Shown: positions 15,701 through 30,100, counted from the stretch's first letter. The stretch is DNA of 64,000 bases from Taenia hydatigena (GCA_036345935.2 JADWOT020000008.1:10825554-10889553); one strand, 5' to 3'. Numbers and translations are program-made. Notes: generated by a model not told the origin, from the letters alone.

Positions 15701-17680
15701 CTCTCTCCACACAAAATTCGGTACTGTGGGTACGAGAGCATTGATTGTAAAATCTACTAGCAGGTCGAAATAAGATGCTCTATCACTGGAGGGCTCGGTA
15801 AATCAAAGGTATACAAGGCCACAAATTATTTTCAAGATAGCTTAGTGACTGAAAACGATGAAGCATAAATAGCGCCGTGACATCCATTTTGCCGTTTCAT
15901 GGCGTCATGCCAACACGGTCGCTATACCAGCTGTGACTCACGGCTGGCGTACTTCATGCCTTAGTAAGTTAGATTTGACAACTTCATGGTCCTTCTTAAC
16001 CCGTGTCCTGAAGCAATCTGTAGAGGTGAAGTTTTTATTCTTGCTTGGGATAAGACCACCTTGTAAAACTGCTGTCGATAGCATCACTGTTGTGGTCATT
16101 CCGTAAGTTATGTATTGAACGAGTTATGCACCATAAATTATAAAAAGTACTTGAGAAATCTTATCTCGCTTGTTACCACTTATCTTGCATAACTTGAATG
16201 GGCACCTTTAATTATTTGTACGAATTAACTTGCACCACAGCGGAATTTTGTTTCCTCAAATCACCAACTACGCGTTAGGAATAGTATTAATAACGACTCT
16301 TCTATCCCAAAATTCACCAATTTGTGTACGGCAACCTGGCATATTATAGTTGGCTATGGCTGGGTGCCAAGAAATGTGACACATCTAACGAGGGCTACGA
16401 AAAGACTTTACTCGCTTGGCACCGGATCATGTGGGCTTAGTCACATGGAGTGAAGATCCGATCGACCGCTTGCGTAGAAATTAATGAAGAGATATGCTGG
16501 TTATTCTGTTCAAATGCCTTTAAACAAGTTTCCAAATCGACATCGTCATTCCCACGGTTATTCTTGTAATCAACGGTGTAAGGCGAGCATATGGCGTTGG
16601 CAATATCATGCTTGAAACTGCCAAGGGGATGAAAGGCTTAGAGGCGCAGCAAAGGTATTTCTAATTACTCATAATTTGTACGAAGCAACAAAATTGATGG
16701 TAAATACCCTTTGGAGAGTGAAAGTAATAAGATAAATAGATTAATCGTGCTCTGGAGTAGACTTTTAAAGTGGCAAAATTAGAGGTAGTGAGTAATTTTG
16801 AATTCAGCAACCAATTATAGGGTGTGATGCTGGCGACTGAAACGAAGACATCTGGATGCTTAGGATACCTCGAAGTCGTTGTCTTGACCCCGTTACCACA
16901 ACAAGAAATAGTTCATGACTCCAGTGATCATAAAATTTGGCCCAGCTTTTAGTTTGTGCAATCGTTTTTTACGCCACAGAGACTCTGCGCTGGAGATTAG
17001 ATTAAATGGTCCTCGCCCTTTGCTATTGATTCCCCGATTTGTCTCAGCTACGCGAAATTATACTCTAAAATGGGGCAAATTTTTTGGGCGATTATGTCTG
17101 TTTTTATCTAATCATTACAGTTAATAATAACTAGTATTAGTTATGTGCTTTATCGGACTAAATCAAATCTTTACAACAATTTTATGTTAAACAATTGTCT
17201 GCCACAGAAGTTATTATAAATCATTCCTAAATGAAAAGTGTTAAACTTAGTGGAAGTGATTTGAATGTGTTACTGAGGCACTTAAGGGAAAAAGTATAAA
17301 GAATTCCTGAACAAGATAAGGTGAAAAGGACTTGGAATATAAGAAAATGATAAAATGGAAGTGTCATACTGTAATGCTCACAAGGGTTCAGATAATCCTA
17401 CAAATGAGTCAAGCAGGTGGAGTTTAGTTCCATATATTTTTGCCCAAATAGTTAATTAACTTGGTGCAATACCATTACAAGTTGGGTAATGTAAAGTATA
17501 GTAAAATTTCTTGGGGTCGGAATGTTTAAGGATTATCTCCCTCCATGGCGAATCCAACCATGCATCACCATTTGGCACAGCTACCGGTACGATTCAACAA
17601 ACTGGTAGAAAAATAAACACTTTTTGAGCCTACTATAAGTATTTATCATGTGAAGTCAGAAAAAATCAATGGTACTGTTG

Positions 17681-17780
17681 TAGCGTCCCGAGGCTCCCTC
17701 GAAGGCAAAAGAAGGCAGAATGATTGAGTAGAATAATATATATTCAACGGACAGAGAGAAACAAGCTGCTGGCATGGCAA
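17681..17780 (+). repeat. Degraded dispersed repeat, copy 1
   Basis: Starting at TAGCG(T/C)CCC, this stretch aligns with 24821-24920 at roughly 70% identity by eye, with small indels. Both contain a GGC-AAAGAAG core, then GAGTAGAATA or GGTAGAATA, then ATTC-ACG, then TGGCAT. A shorter related piece lies at 19660-19700. This looks like an old, inactive interspersed repeat family; no coding content is visible. Confidence 0.5.
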
Positions 17781-19509
17781 TACGGCCCCCTCCGTGACTT
17801 TGACCGAAACCGGTAGTTCCAACAAGCAAAGTACTACACCTGTAATGGTAAGACCAACGAGGTGGTGATCTCTTCAAAAATGTTCGAACAAATGCATTTT
17901 ATTTCCTCTCGGTCGGCACAATAGTCGCCGTAGCGAGTAGTATGCCTTGGATCAAGAATTAACATCCCACACCTACATTTGTCGGCTGCTACTGATCGGA
18001 GTACGTCAGCGGTTCTCTCTATATTGCATTGTAGAAAAATAATTTTGTGAATGTTCATTGCAGCAATTTTGCATAATGTAGTTTATAGAAATGGAACCTA
18101 ATGAACCAAAACCGGCGAATGTGATCTCAGCCATCTCATGGGGCGCCATTTGAAGAAATGACGTCGCATGGTCTGATTTTTTAAACGTGTGTAATCATCT
18201 GTAGTACAAAGGTAGGTAGTAAATCGGCTCATCTTCTACTTATGTGTAATTTTTTTCCACTTTATTGTTACACCTAGTCGTTCCCACACAATGTCTGATC
18301 TTAAGTTCATAAATACTCATTTAGAGGACCCCTGGCTATTGCAACAGTCCCTTCCCAACTGGCCCCATCCTTCTTCACCCCATTTGTCCCCCAGCAATAA
18401 ACGCAACAGGCTAGGGACAGGGCTAGTGTCGAACGAAATGGGCCCATCAGTGAACGAGATCGCCAAATGCCAATTGGTCCTCTTTTTCTTGCTACAGCTA
18501 TCTAATTAATTATATGAAAGAGGAGGTCCACTATTGCATGGTCGCATACTAACCCAGTTACCGTAATCTCTGCCACTTTCAGTAACAGCTCCGTGGTACG
18601 AAATCTTATCAAGCAGGACAGCTAACGGGAGGAACTTCATGCGTTAGTTACTGCTACCCTGACTCCCCGTCAGCTGCTACCAGAGTAAAGTGCCACTTTA
18701 GGCTTCCTTCCGCATTTAACCCATTCCACCACCTCCTCTTCTGTCAAACACCTATCTATTAAAAATTATTTTGACTAGATACTCCTAATCGGCTTCTTTC
18801 CTATCTTTTTTATGCAATAACATCAGGCACTATGCATTCACAAAGCAGTTGACTATGTCTTGGTGTTTAGCAACCACCACCATGCACTGCATTGCTGTCA
18901 AAAGCAGAGAATCTGTTAATGCACTCATGAGGAGTACTTTTTAAACAATAAAGTGACGCTCTGTGGTAAGGTTTAGCAAATCAAATACATCGGGCATGCG
19001 AAATTTCGTGCGACATTTTATGCAGCCCATTGTAATGACTAGTAACGCATAGACCTTTGTAAAACACAATTGTTTATACGTATTATAAAGCATAGGTATG
19101 CTTTAGTACATCGTTATGGTGCCTGTTATTGTGCTCTTTGCAAAGTTTTTATTTTGAACGTTCCTATAATAAAATTGCCCTTGGACCACATTAGACTTAA
19201 GCTAGTATTCTTTTCAGACCCAGCAGTCCCAGGAGGTCTGTATCGGATCTTATTCATATAATTTGTGGTTGGTAATGTAGCAAAACGCACTTCCCATGAA
19301 CAATTTACACATTTTGATTTCAGTGATAAATTAATCAAACATGCATGATGACGTTGTAATATGAGAATTGACTTTCAGCGATGTTAGAAATGTGTAATTA
19401 ACCTATCGGATGAATCCTACAACAGTTGGAAACGTCGTGGAAGCTAAGAAGCAAATGAGTGGCATATGATATACCAGTATGGGCAAATTTAGTTTTAAGA
19501 TAGCTAATT

Positions 19510-19527
19510 GACTGACTGACTGACTGA
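19510..19527. repeat. (GACT)n tetranucleotide repeat
   Basis: Four tandem GACT units followed by GA. A short simple repeat. Confidence 0.9.
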
Positions 19528-19659
19528 ATAAACTGTGATGAAAGGTGGTTTTCGTCTTCGTACGATCCACTCAACTACACCCACTTTAAGATTCCACTAC
19601 ATCTTGCGTTCAATGGACTACAGACCCAATTGTCCATTGTAAGTATCTTATATGTCTAC

Positions 19660-19700
19660 TCGACGTATGAAAGGGAATTTTTGAGGAATAGCCAGGGCTG
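19660..19700 (+). repeat. Degraded dispersed repeat, partial copy
   Basis: Resembles the right part of the 24821-24920 copy: CTCGACGTAT or ATTCGACGTAT followed by an AAAGGGA core and an AGCCAGGGCTG/GGCATAGCTGG-like end. Short and weak on its own; supported mainly by the better pair. Confidence 0.35.
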
Positions 19701-22097
19701 TTGAAACAACTAGAAGACTTTATGCCTCAGAGGTCAGCTAAGCTTTCCTGTTAGACAATTTACATTTTAGTTCTGATGTGAAGGAAGAAAATACTGCCTA
19801 AGCTCATCCTCGTTTGATCTTTGACAGCATCCTTTAAGTCGATTACCACTTTAATCGGCATCAGCATTGGCTGTTTCTATACGAAACAGTTAAAGGTATT
19901 CTGCTTTTAGGAACAAAAAACTTCAGGAAGGTACTTCTCTTTGTAATTGGTTCATAGATCGCGGTGATTATCATGTCAACAAGTAAACATTTTAGGAGAT
20001 TTTCGCAGTTTCTCAATTCTCATTGTGGGAATCCGCATAAACTTATTTGACTGCCTTTAACTCTATTTTAGGTATTTTTGACAGCCAATCTTAGAACAGG
20101 GACCAACGCATTCATCCGCACATACTTGAAAATCAAAATTTGGATTGTCGGGCCTTCAATGTTAGACTATCCAGTCGTTGATCCGGGTTTTTGCGTACCT
20201 AGTTGCACTGGATTTGTAAAGGGTCCTCTTGTACCCGTGTTCTTTGGCATGTTAATGGTGGGGCAGATCTGTCAAATTCAGTGCCCCTTCTTGCATTCAC
20301 TAAACCCGTTAAAAGTTTGTTAACACACTCACTACAATAAATATCGTTTTTACTTTGAAAGTATTCGTGTGTACGCTTAAGGGTGGATTGTGTAACTGTC
20401 AATTGGGCATTGTTTGAATAACATCTCATCCTATTTTGCCTGGCATAAAGAAACGGGAGTCGGGGAAAGCCTCGATGACCAGCAACAGGACCACTGTCTA
20501 GCCATTATAAATTACCCTATCATCTCTTTGAGAAAATTTGTTGCTTTGGGAAACATTGAAGTCTCTTGAAATTTTCAAAAAGGGGATGGGATACATTAGA
20601 ATCATCAAGCAATGCTCTTTTTTGTTAATAACTCTCCCAATTGCAAAACTAAACTCAACTGCTAGCGAGGCTGGTCATCTGATTGTAATATCAGTAATTA
20701 GACGTACGCATATATCTGTGCCATATATAATTTGGTCAGCGAAGGAGAAGTAAATTATCTGCATGATTCCGGGGTTAAGGGGAATCGGTTGGCATATCCA
20801 CTTCACCCGAATTAAACGGAGTCACTTGAGTGGAACTGATACAGCTGTTTAGCAAAAAGGAAATCGCTTAGCGAGGGAAATATGTTTAAAGTAAAGGAAG
20901 GGCTCCAATCAGCCAAGACTACTTGTTTATTTGCTGTTAGTTTAGCACAGTTCCGATTGGCTCTTCCCTCATTTGGGTGAGGAGAGGCATTTGGTTGAAC
21001 CTCTTGGAATGTTATGCACATTTTTATTGCAGGCGTGGATTGTCTTAAAACCGAATCACTGAGGTCCTGACTTATATCCAGACCAAACTCAGGATACTAC
21101 CTGGGAAGACTAAAATACATTATACAGTATACTTTTTCCAGAAATTCATTAATGGTCCACATCCTCTTACCTCACAAAGCCACACAAGTGTGGTAATGAC
21201 CCAATAAACCCAAAATCATCAAATATTTAAGCCACGGTCATTGTTTAAACTTGTGTTAAAATGTACTTTAGAGTGAAAACTGTGAGTTGAAGCATAGTGT
21301 GCTGCTTTTGGTTGTACTTTGATGTGTGAGGTAGTTCATAATGACACTTCAATAAGCTTTAACATGTGACTTGTCCTCTTCATAGCTCCCTTTTCTTGCA
21401 ACAGCTGTATTCACACCGCCCATTTTATTTCATTCGAGTCAGGTGGAGTACGCATTTCATATTGCACTGTTTCAATAAACAAATTCCTTTCGGCAGATAC
21501 ATTATTCAAAGGGATGCAAAGTATTTCACGTTTAAAATACAGGATTATCACTATAATCAGATGCAAAGATGGCTTTTCGCTTTAGATGTCATTTATTAGT
21601 TAGTATTCACATTCAATTAATTCCTTCATAAGTAGAATAAGTTATACAAAGTTTTGGAATAATTTTCTTTCCCGCCTTTTGATTTTCATGCCACGCATGA
21701 TTGCTCTTTGAAGCATGAATAATTTCTGAGGAAGTGATGTGGTCGTCGTTGAGTCAAAACGCCACCCTTTGGAAAAACAGGCTTTTATACTGCTGGGCAC
21801 CTGAGCAAGTATACAGATATGTCATCCATTTCAGGGCCTACTAAGTTTCAATGATAGGCAGTCAAACCACCATTTTGAAAGGGCATCACATAATACAGCC
21901 TATGGCGCACATCCCTTAATTACGAACATCAAACCGAAGCTTGCTAATGTAATATCGAGTTTAGTAGGTGAGTGGGTCCTTTGGGAAGTGCTAAGTTTGC
22001 TAATGTGCACCATCGGTAACACACTAAGGCAAGAAAGGCGGGAAAGGAAGCTCTTCCTTAAGATACCATGACTCTTCTCCATTTAGTTGTGAGGTCT

Positions 22098-22868
22098 ACC
22101 AGTTATGTCATACTGAAGACAATGTGAGAGCGAGCTCATAGCAAATACCTTTAATTCGCCAAAAATTTACCCAAACATACCAAATGGACAACATGAATAA
22201 GCCACCTCCAGTGTACGTTAATGCAACAAGTTGATAAACTTACTTAATAATTCACCCAATCGCCCAAATTACATTGACAGCTTATGCATCTACTCATCAC
22301 CAAAACAACACCACCACAAACCGCAATTTGTGGCCTCATTGGTCACGCTAGTTTGGTCATGACAATCACGAACCGCTCATTTTTTGTGACATATGAGCTG
22401 ATGCTACGACCCGACAACGTCGTGCTGAACGAAACGTCCACACCACAGTCACCATCATCAAACCTCTCAACCGGCCACTGAGTCGTCCGCACCCCAATGA
22501 ACATTTACTCTGCCACCGACACTAACACCGTCACTTCCAATAGACCTATACCACAGGCACACCAAACATCTTGTGACACTTACATTTGCCGAAACATTCA
22601 CTGCCAATGCACACATAGATGGCCACAAGATGAGCAAAGTGTCCATGAGGTTAGAGAAAAGACTTTGAATAGGATAATCAAAACGCCTTCACATTAGTTG
22701 AATGTGGACGGCCTACTAAATTGTCACCTTAACTGACCCAATACGTCTGAGATGCTCCCACGATGGTAGAGGCATTCACACTAACTACAATCACAGCCGC
22801 GTTCCTCGATGCCCTCCTCATTACTGCCAACCGTCAACCTATAATACATGTGCAGATGAAGTTGAGCA
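22098..22868 (+). repeat. 771-bp element, family 2, copy a (inverted pair)
   Basis: The reverse complement of this segment is at 30741-31511. Coordinates sum to 53609 at both ends, so there is no net indel over 771 bp, and I count two differences, both transitions. Boundaries are sharp at ACCAGTTATG on one side and GTTGAGCA on the other. No terminal inverted repeat, poly-A tail or target-site duplication is visible. Two open frames (65 and 66 codons) are kept in both copies simply because the copies are nearly identical; neither resembles a known protein. It shares no visible sequence with the family-1 element. Confidence 0.9.
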
Positions 22869-25800
22869 GGAATCAATCACCGCCACTCCCCATGTCCTGC
22901 CGCCATCGAAATTATTACCTTATAATTCTACTCACAAATGCACTACATTGTTTCGCTTTTGGTCGTTAGAGCCAATTAATAGTAATGGTTTTAAGAACTC
23001 CGAAATATTTTTGGTGCATTGCTGGCCAATGAGCATTATTTTGGTCAACAGATGCACTAGTCGCAAATCATGATCTTCGACATGTATCAAAACCAATTTC
23101 TTGATTCAGACCGATCACGTAAGTAATAATAAACGAACAAATAAGTAAAGTGCGTCTGTTATTTGAAATAACTGGAGCAAAATTCAGTGAGAAAGTATAT
23201 TACTTCTGATACTAACGAATTGATTTCTCTAGGAATATAAATGAACGATGAAAAAAATACCCACCTTAAACGACGGTGGATACAGCAACAAATTTGATGT
23301 TTTGACTTAAAAATTTCACGCTAATTTTGATGATATGGTCCTCTGGTGTCGTTGAGGTATAAGTCGGACTAGAACATTAGTTGATTTCGCTTTCAGTCAC
23401 CCTACTTAATAGCACATTTACTACGCCCTTTTCCTTCGGTTTAGTAAATACTAATAAAGTGTATAGGTGTGCTTCCTATTATTTAAGCCCTGTTTAGTGA
23501 GTATCATTAGGATAATAGAGAATAGAGACTTTCCCGAAATGACTTCCACCATCGTAGTCCAAATTACCGCTTTATGGGGATATGTCTTCCAGCAACAGTT
23601 TTACTTGATAATCAAACCAGCTGTTTTGTAAAGCAACTCTTTTGTAATTTGGAGTAATAGACGTCCATACGGAGAAAGGAGCAAGAGCTAGACAATAGAT
23701 AAGTCATGAATTGAGAAGGCGGTGATAAAGGGATCAGCCACCAACGCTGTGTCACCATCGCCATTATGGTCGTGAACCCTCGATGTGCTGTCTGGGGACG
23801 GTGGGGATGAAGTTAACAATGTCAGTTACGTAGTCACTACATTCAGTCGAATGGAGGTATGCCCTCTTTCTCAAACACTGTCCTCGAAAGACTAATTGCA
23901 GCGAGTTACATGTTGATAATCAGCGCCTCCAGCCAGTAGGATGACCTTTTGTGTCTCAATATACAAAACGGGGATTTACGAGGACGGCACAATAGACGGC
24001 TGACCGTTGTTACTTTCCATCGGGTCAACACCAGCACTTTTCAAACGAACTGAATTTCCTCATTTTATTGCATTTTGGTCACAAATCTGATCAAATTGAA
24101 GACGTGAAATAGGAACAATTTACTACCAGTTGTTATTTAAAATAATCAGACATTTAGCTGACTCTGAACAGCATATCGAAATGCTGTTATTAGAAAATTA
24201 GTTTGAGATCAAGTGAAAACCGAGGCCTGATTCATTATCTTCTTCAACGATTCCGAGTCCTCATGATAGCGACTAATTTGAACATTTTCATGGCTTGCGC
24301 ACTTCAAATGGCCAACTTAAATTGTGCATGCAAAACAGTGGATGTTTTCAGTCGATTGATTCCTGCATATTTGTAAACGGCAAGTTTGTCCAGAGCAATA
24401 GAAACCTCTCCTCAATTTTGATCGTAATGTACAGAAATCAAAATACTTGAGCTAATGATTGCGCGACGATGCGAGCAGGCTTCATCATTCATCCTAATTT
24501 TTTCTTTCTCGAAAGTTACAAAATTATGCACAACGCCTTGGTGTACTATATCCACGAGGACCGGAACGCGGAATTCTGGTCTACCAAGGAGCCGAAATCA
24601 TCAAATTTCTTTCTACAATCGTGAGATTGTGATGGACAATGTGAGGATTCCATCTCGTTTATCGTAATCCGAAGCTGACATGAGTGATTTGATCTCCCAG
24701 TTTTCCTAGGCCTAGTAGGGATTTTTGGCACTCACAATGACGCACGCAAAGCATTAAAAAGTGTTATGAGCCTAGCTCTCAATCACGTTTTGTTAAGGTG
24801 GGATTAACTCTGATGAAGTATAGCGCCCCAAAGCTTCCCGAAAGGCGAAAGAAGACATAATACTTAGGTAGAATACATGCATTCGACGTATAAAAGGGAC
24901 TTGGAGTCACTGGCATAGCTGGAAGGTACAATGACGGAGATCTAAAGCTGATTCTTCACCAAAACTGAATATTAACAAACAACCACTTACATATGCATCA
25001 ACCGGTTGTAATTATGAATGATGGGGATGCCAACAGTCATAGCTAGCCTAAAAAAGGAAATGTTGCACTATTTGTGGAAGTGGAATCCTCAAGAATTCTT
25101 TCATAGGGCAGCCTTCTACTGGGATAACGGTATAAAGGGAAACATATTTGATCATTCGTAAGCAGATGAAGTTCATAAATGTACAATAATTACAAGGCGT
25201 TTGGGTGTCTGACTTTTGCTTGGATTCGGCATTGTTTGCAATGGGAAACGTTATTTGCACGCATCCCCATGAACCTATTCGGTAGCACTTTGTTGAAAGG
25301 CAATGTATCGATGTGTCTTTTTAAGTAAACTAAATTATCGTTTCGCCTTGATGGTCTTAATCGCCTCCTGACATTTTTCGACCTTAGGCGAATGGCTTCT
25401 GATACCCTAGTCTTAGTGTGCAGTCATCTTCACTGCATTGTCCACTCATCCCGGGTATGCAGAATTCCGAAAGGGGTAAGCATTGAACACGCCCAAGTAA
25501 ATATGCAAACTAAGGTCAGCTGGGAGCCCCTTTGGAGACCATTCTATAAACATTTTATCCCTACTACACTCTCCAATATCTCTATTTTTCTTTCTCCCCC
25601 TCCGTATTTCATCAATTATTCGCACTTTTTTGACGAATTGGTTATGGGATCAAAGTAAATCACCTAAGCTGTGTTTAGAACCAAATACAGTATCCCACTC
25701 ATTCCTCCCTTGAGGAATCAAGAACTAGACGAGTAACTGGCCGCAAAAACCTGCTTAATTCCAAGTATTTTCGATAAAATATCTGTCTCTCATCGTTTTA

Positions 25801-26380
25801 TCAATCCCACCCCTCAGAAATTCTCATCTCTTTCGGAGTTCAGTATGATTTCCACACGGTTAAGTACAAGCGCTATTTACTTCGCTCGCCTGGATTCTGT
25901 GAGTGCAGTCGCACCCACGTGATAGACGGCACTATTGTGCGAGTAAATGCATGAACTTTTCATCAACCCTTTTAATCAAATCCCTATTTTACTTTCGCCC
26001 CACGCATGACAACAATGTTTGATACGAGGCCGCATCGCCCAAAAAGCCAGAGAGATAGGTTCTAGGTGCATAAGTTGAATCAGAGGCATCAAATCGCCTT
26101 ACTAATTTTAAATCGACTGTTACTCAACTGAAAATCTTTTAAGGATCTTTTTTGCATCAACCCAACTTGCTATTGCTCCTTAAGGTACACATTTGCTCCT
26201 TGTCAACGGGACTGAATGGAGTTGACATTTTCTATCCGCGAGTTCACTAGTTGTTGGACGTTTGGCAAACGACCTGGACTAAATCTACAGCCCCCGGTTG
26301 ACCATTAAACTATTTTAGCTTTTCTAGAGCATTTTGTCGCATAGCAACAAGAATATTCTTTTGGAAGCATAAGGCGATGA
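22869..26380. other. Intergenic DNA, no supported gene
   Basis: No recognisable coding sequence. Contains the second copy of the degraded dispersed repeat near 24.82 kb. The open frame at 25392-25658 (88 codons) is without domain content. Confidence 0.55.
24821..24920 (+). repeat. Degraded dispersed repeat, copy 2
   Basis: Partner of the 17681-17780 stretch (about 70% identity by eye, same order of short conserved blocks). No terminal structure can be recognised. Confidence 0.5.
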
Positions 26381-27154
26381 GTCGTACCCAATCAATTATC
26401 TTCTTAATTGTTCTGTGGAAGTTGAAGTAAAGTCGACTTTTTCATCTACAAACACTTACAGTCGACATTTTCACACAAGAATGTTTATTCAACACTGTAT
26501 ATTCATCGCATGTGTAAACCAGGGTGAACAGGTAGATGCTCCCCTCACTGCTATGTCTCTCACCTTCCCGAATCGTATGGCGCTCCATTATTCCAAGTGG
26601 GTGTCCGTTTTCCCCGTATTCCTCGTCCTCGTGCTTTACCGATAGAGCACATTAACGAATTCACCGACTGCTTTTGATGAGATCCACGCATCCATCACAC
26701 CCATTCGTATGTGTAATGAGCTCGATTGACACTACAGACGTGACTTTAACGCTCCAACCGACGAGTGGGTGTGCTGTGGGTGCAGCGCATTTATTTCATT
26801 GCAGTGTAGCATTGGCTGCTTTGGCCTTAAATTGCCACAGCATTTAGCTCACTGATGTCGTCGCCACCACAAGTCACAAAGGAGGGTCTACTTTTGCAAG
26901 TTCACACTACCCAGGTATGTGAAGGTGGCCGCATCTTATGCTTCGATGGGTAGTGGAGTGGATCTGCTGTGGGAGTTTGTCGTCTTTGACATTGCATGGA
27001 TAGAATAACAACCACGGGTTCACAACCCTCTCCCTTCCCCCTCTGAATATATTAAAGCGCAGCAGTGATGATGTGCAAACTTGATGAGATGATTTTGCTA
27101 ATTCAGGTATGCGATGTAATTGTCCACTAGTGAGACAAACCAATGCATATTGAA
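26381..27154 (+). repeat. 774-bp element, family 1, copy b
   Basis: Second copy of the element at 6690-7463, direct orientation, four C/T differences, no indels. Left flank reads ...GGCGAT and right flank ACTTGCC..., unrelated to the flanks of copy a. It lies inside the interval bounded by the inverted family-2 pair. Confidence 0.9.
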
Positions 27155-30100
27155 ACTTGCCTATTCATGTAATCTGGTTTCTAGGGCAGAGTTAATTGCG
27201 GCAGCTACCCATGCAACGAATATGGCGCATGTTGAAATGTTTTAAAGCGTATAAAACGCTTAATTACTAATACTAAGATAGGGGTATGAATTTTGGTTTA
27301 CTCTCTGTATAGTTTTACATAAATTTAACTAACATCTGATCCTCATTGCCGTACCCTTATGACCCCTTTGAGTAGTGTTCACTTTATGGTGTGATGGGAG
27401 GCATTGGTGAGGAGGGGAGATTGAAGTAGGAGAGGTTGGTGGAAAGCACGACACTGCACTTTTCCCAACTATTAACACATTTGCGTCTCGGTTTGTATTC
27501 TAATTCGAGCCCATATTGTAACTGTTCCTTGAGTAGGACCGTTTAAATTTAAAGGGGTATAACGAACGCAAAGCACTTCGCGCTTCGAAATTCATCTCTT
27601 GATAAGTAATGCCTAAATCGAGGAAGTAAGCTTTCATATGAATTGCTAATTGGCAAAAATACACCCAGCCTTTGTGAACAAAGGCCAGCGTTACAAACAC
27701 TGCCCCAACAAATAGTAACTTGTAATAAAGAACATGCATTAGTATGGTACATTAATGATGGCTATGGATTTAACTTCTGTTATTTTGTTGGGCCTTTGCG
27801 AATAATTCCATTTCGCGGCATACAAAGTTATAATCAAAATCATAGCTTACCAAATTTCACTTTATTTCGAGCTCCTTGGTATTTTTTGTTCGAATTAAAA
27901 TCATGTCTATTATACTGTTTGTTTTTCATTTCAATAATTTTATGCAAATCGCTTTTACTATGTGCGTCTCACCCTCCCTCCAACCTTACGAAGTTGATGG
28001 AAGAGTCACAAGTGCCACTTGTTAAGACGTCCTAAGTTAGGCCACTAATTCCAAAAAGAGTGTATTGTCCAAACTGGCAACTTGTCATCCATGCAAAATT
28101 TTGTTCATTCACAAAGGCTTGAAGAGAACGTCCGAAAACCCATCTTCATGCTCATTTTCGCCTGTGTTAATAGTACTGCTTTCGATTTTTTAGACGAGTT
28201 TAAAGACGTTTCTTAGTAGACCTCACTGATAAAGATAACTCATGCAATCGGTCACGTAAAGTAAAAAATACAGACTTCACTGACCACGACTGGCGGTATT
28301 TTCTGCTCAGTCGATGCGTTCGAGCCTACGTTATCTCATTTGCTAAGTATTCGAACAAGGGCAAACAAAAAACTGGAAAACAAGCATATACCCTTGCACA
28401 CTACTGTACGAATTCAAACTCTACCAAGGATACAAGTTCGAAGTTATCAATTCCCTCTCAGAACGAAGGTTGCACGTCTCCTTTCTGGTGTTTGCTTCTA
28501 CCCCAGTAGATATATTATATGGAGTAGAACTGGTGGAACTTTTAGAAAATTAAATGCATGTAGTCAGGCATCATTTAAGATGATATAATTTAAAGATGCG
28601 AGTACATTCTCAGAGTAATTAACAGTGTATCTTTAATTATTTTCGTTTAGATTGAAATAATTTTACCCCAAAAATGGTGCATTTATAGGTGAAATCAAAA
28701 ATGCGTAGATATCACCATTACTTATCCCTTCATAAAATTAAGACGAGAACGTTTTTCCATGTGTCGACCACTGACAGTTACACCACCACCACTCCGAAAA
28801 TGGGACTGCAGTACTCCAACATGCTGCAGGTGAAAACCATGAGAAACTACGCTGCCCTTTTCTGAACCCATTGGAGGCCATCAGCACTAACTGTTCTTCC
28901 ATTTGGTACCAGCAAAATCACTTTGCAGTTGACTTCGGAACAAAGTGTTTAAATAAAAGAATTTAGATGAAATCCTACTTATGCATAGAGGTGAACCTAG
29001 TGTACATATAGAGGCCTCACTTATTTAGCCGCTTATATGAGTTCTAAGAAAAGACACTTCACAGCCTCTTGTACTGAGCACCTGACATGAATTTTTTTGG
29101 TTTGGAGCATATACTTTGGTTTTGCTAATTAAAGAAGGCTTAAAATTTGGTTTTCACAATGATTTTTGTGAAAATCGCTTCATGGTGAGACCTTGGCTAA
29201 GCTACCTAATTAGAGCACACCCAACTGGTTCAATATATATCTTGCAATTTATAAGGTATCGTACATTTCCGTTCACCGATCTCGAGCATACCTTATTATT
29301 TGGAGATCAAACTATTAACATGGAAAAGTTCTGATTTGTACCCAAAATTTTGTACTAAGGGTCAAATCACTAGAAAAGTGCGATGAATTTGTAATCTTTA
29401 CACAAAGACAATCGAAATATTACTTTTGCTTCTAATTATTACGAATATTCGATATTAATCAAGCACATTTCCAATGACTCACACTTACTTTTGATTTTTA
29501 AACATACGCAAATTCTTTTGAGGCCACTTGCAGGCGCACCAATACAGGACCAAATTCTGGAACACCCTGTAATCCTCAATGAATCAAGTTTGATTGTAAA
29601 CTTTGGAAAGCAAGTGTGTTTGGTCAAACTTAACCAGTGAAATCGTCTATGTGACTATTTACTTACACCCTACTCAGCACTGGTGCTCACAGCACGGCGT
29701 TCAAATTCTACATGCGAGTTATTTAGTAAAGCAAGGGATTCTTCTTAAAGCGTGAAAATCCTCTCTCTCCCCAGGTCGCGCTCAATGACATGCACTGCGT
29801 GAAGGAGACTGCAGCGTATGATATTTTTGTCAAGTTAGGTAATGAGTTCTTGATATAGTCACTCGTGGCATACTTGAAACCTTGGGCCTGACTCCACTCC
29901 TCCTGAACTATTGCTCCCTACTTGGCACTCGTGTCCTCAGGCGGTCACTTGCTCTATTTTCGCCCCTAACTCCCCTGTCTCACCATCTCGGCTTACAAAC
30001 ACCCTGATTATAAAGCAGGCCATGTCAACACGATTTTCGAGTGCCCTTCCAGATCTGCTAGCACACAGATAGCATTCGTTTGATTTATAGGAGCAGACTT

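Larger units (their letters stand above)
7464..22097. other. Intergenic DNA, no supported gene
   Basis: No ORF with recognisable domain content. The stacked short frames at 8.27-8.80 kb and the 100-codon frame at 15164-15466 look like chance. There is a GC-richer patch with two small perfect stem-loops at 12719-12735 and 12833-12850, a TGAC tetranucleotide run near 19.5 kb, and degraded repeat traces at 17.68-17.78 and 19.66-19.70 kb, listed separately. Confidence 0.55.

Noticed and set aside
22284..22697. 65- and 66-codon frames in the family-2 element as genes
   Set aside because: They are shared by both copies only because the copies are nearly identical. There is no codon bias and no domain match.
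6690..27154. The direct 774-bp pair as the two LTRs of one retrotransposon
   Set aside because: The ends lack TG...CA, there is no primer-binding site or polypurine tract, and the 18.9 kb between them holds no gag/pol and contains another repeat family.
27500..28035. 130-codon plus frame overlapping 79- and 67-codon minus frames
   Set aside because: AT-rich, no domain, no splice context. Overlapping open frames on both strands point to chance.
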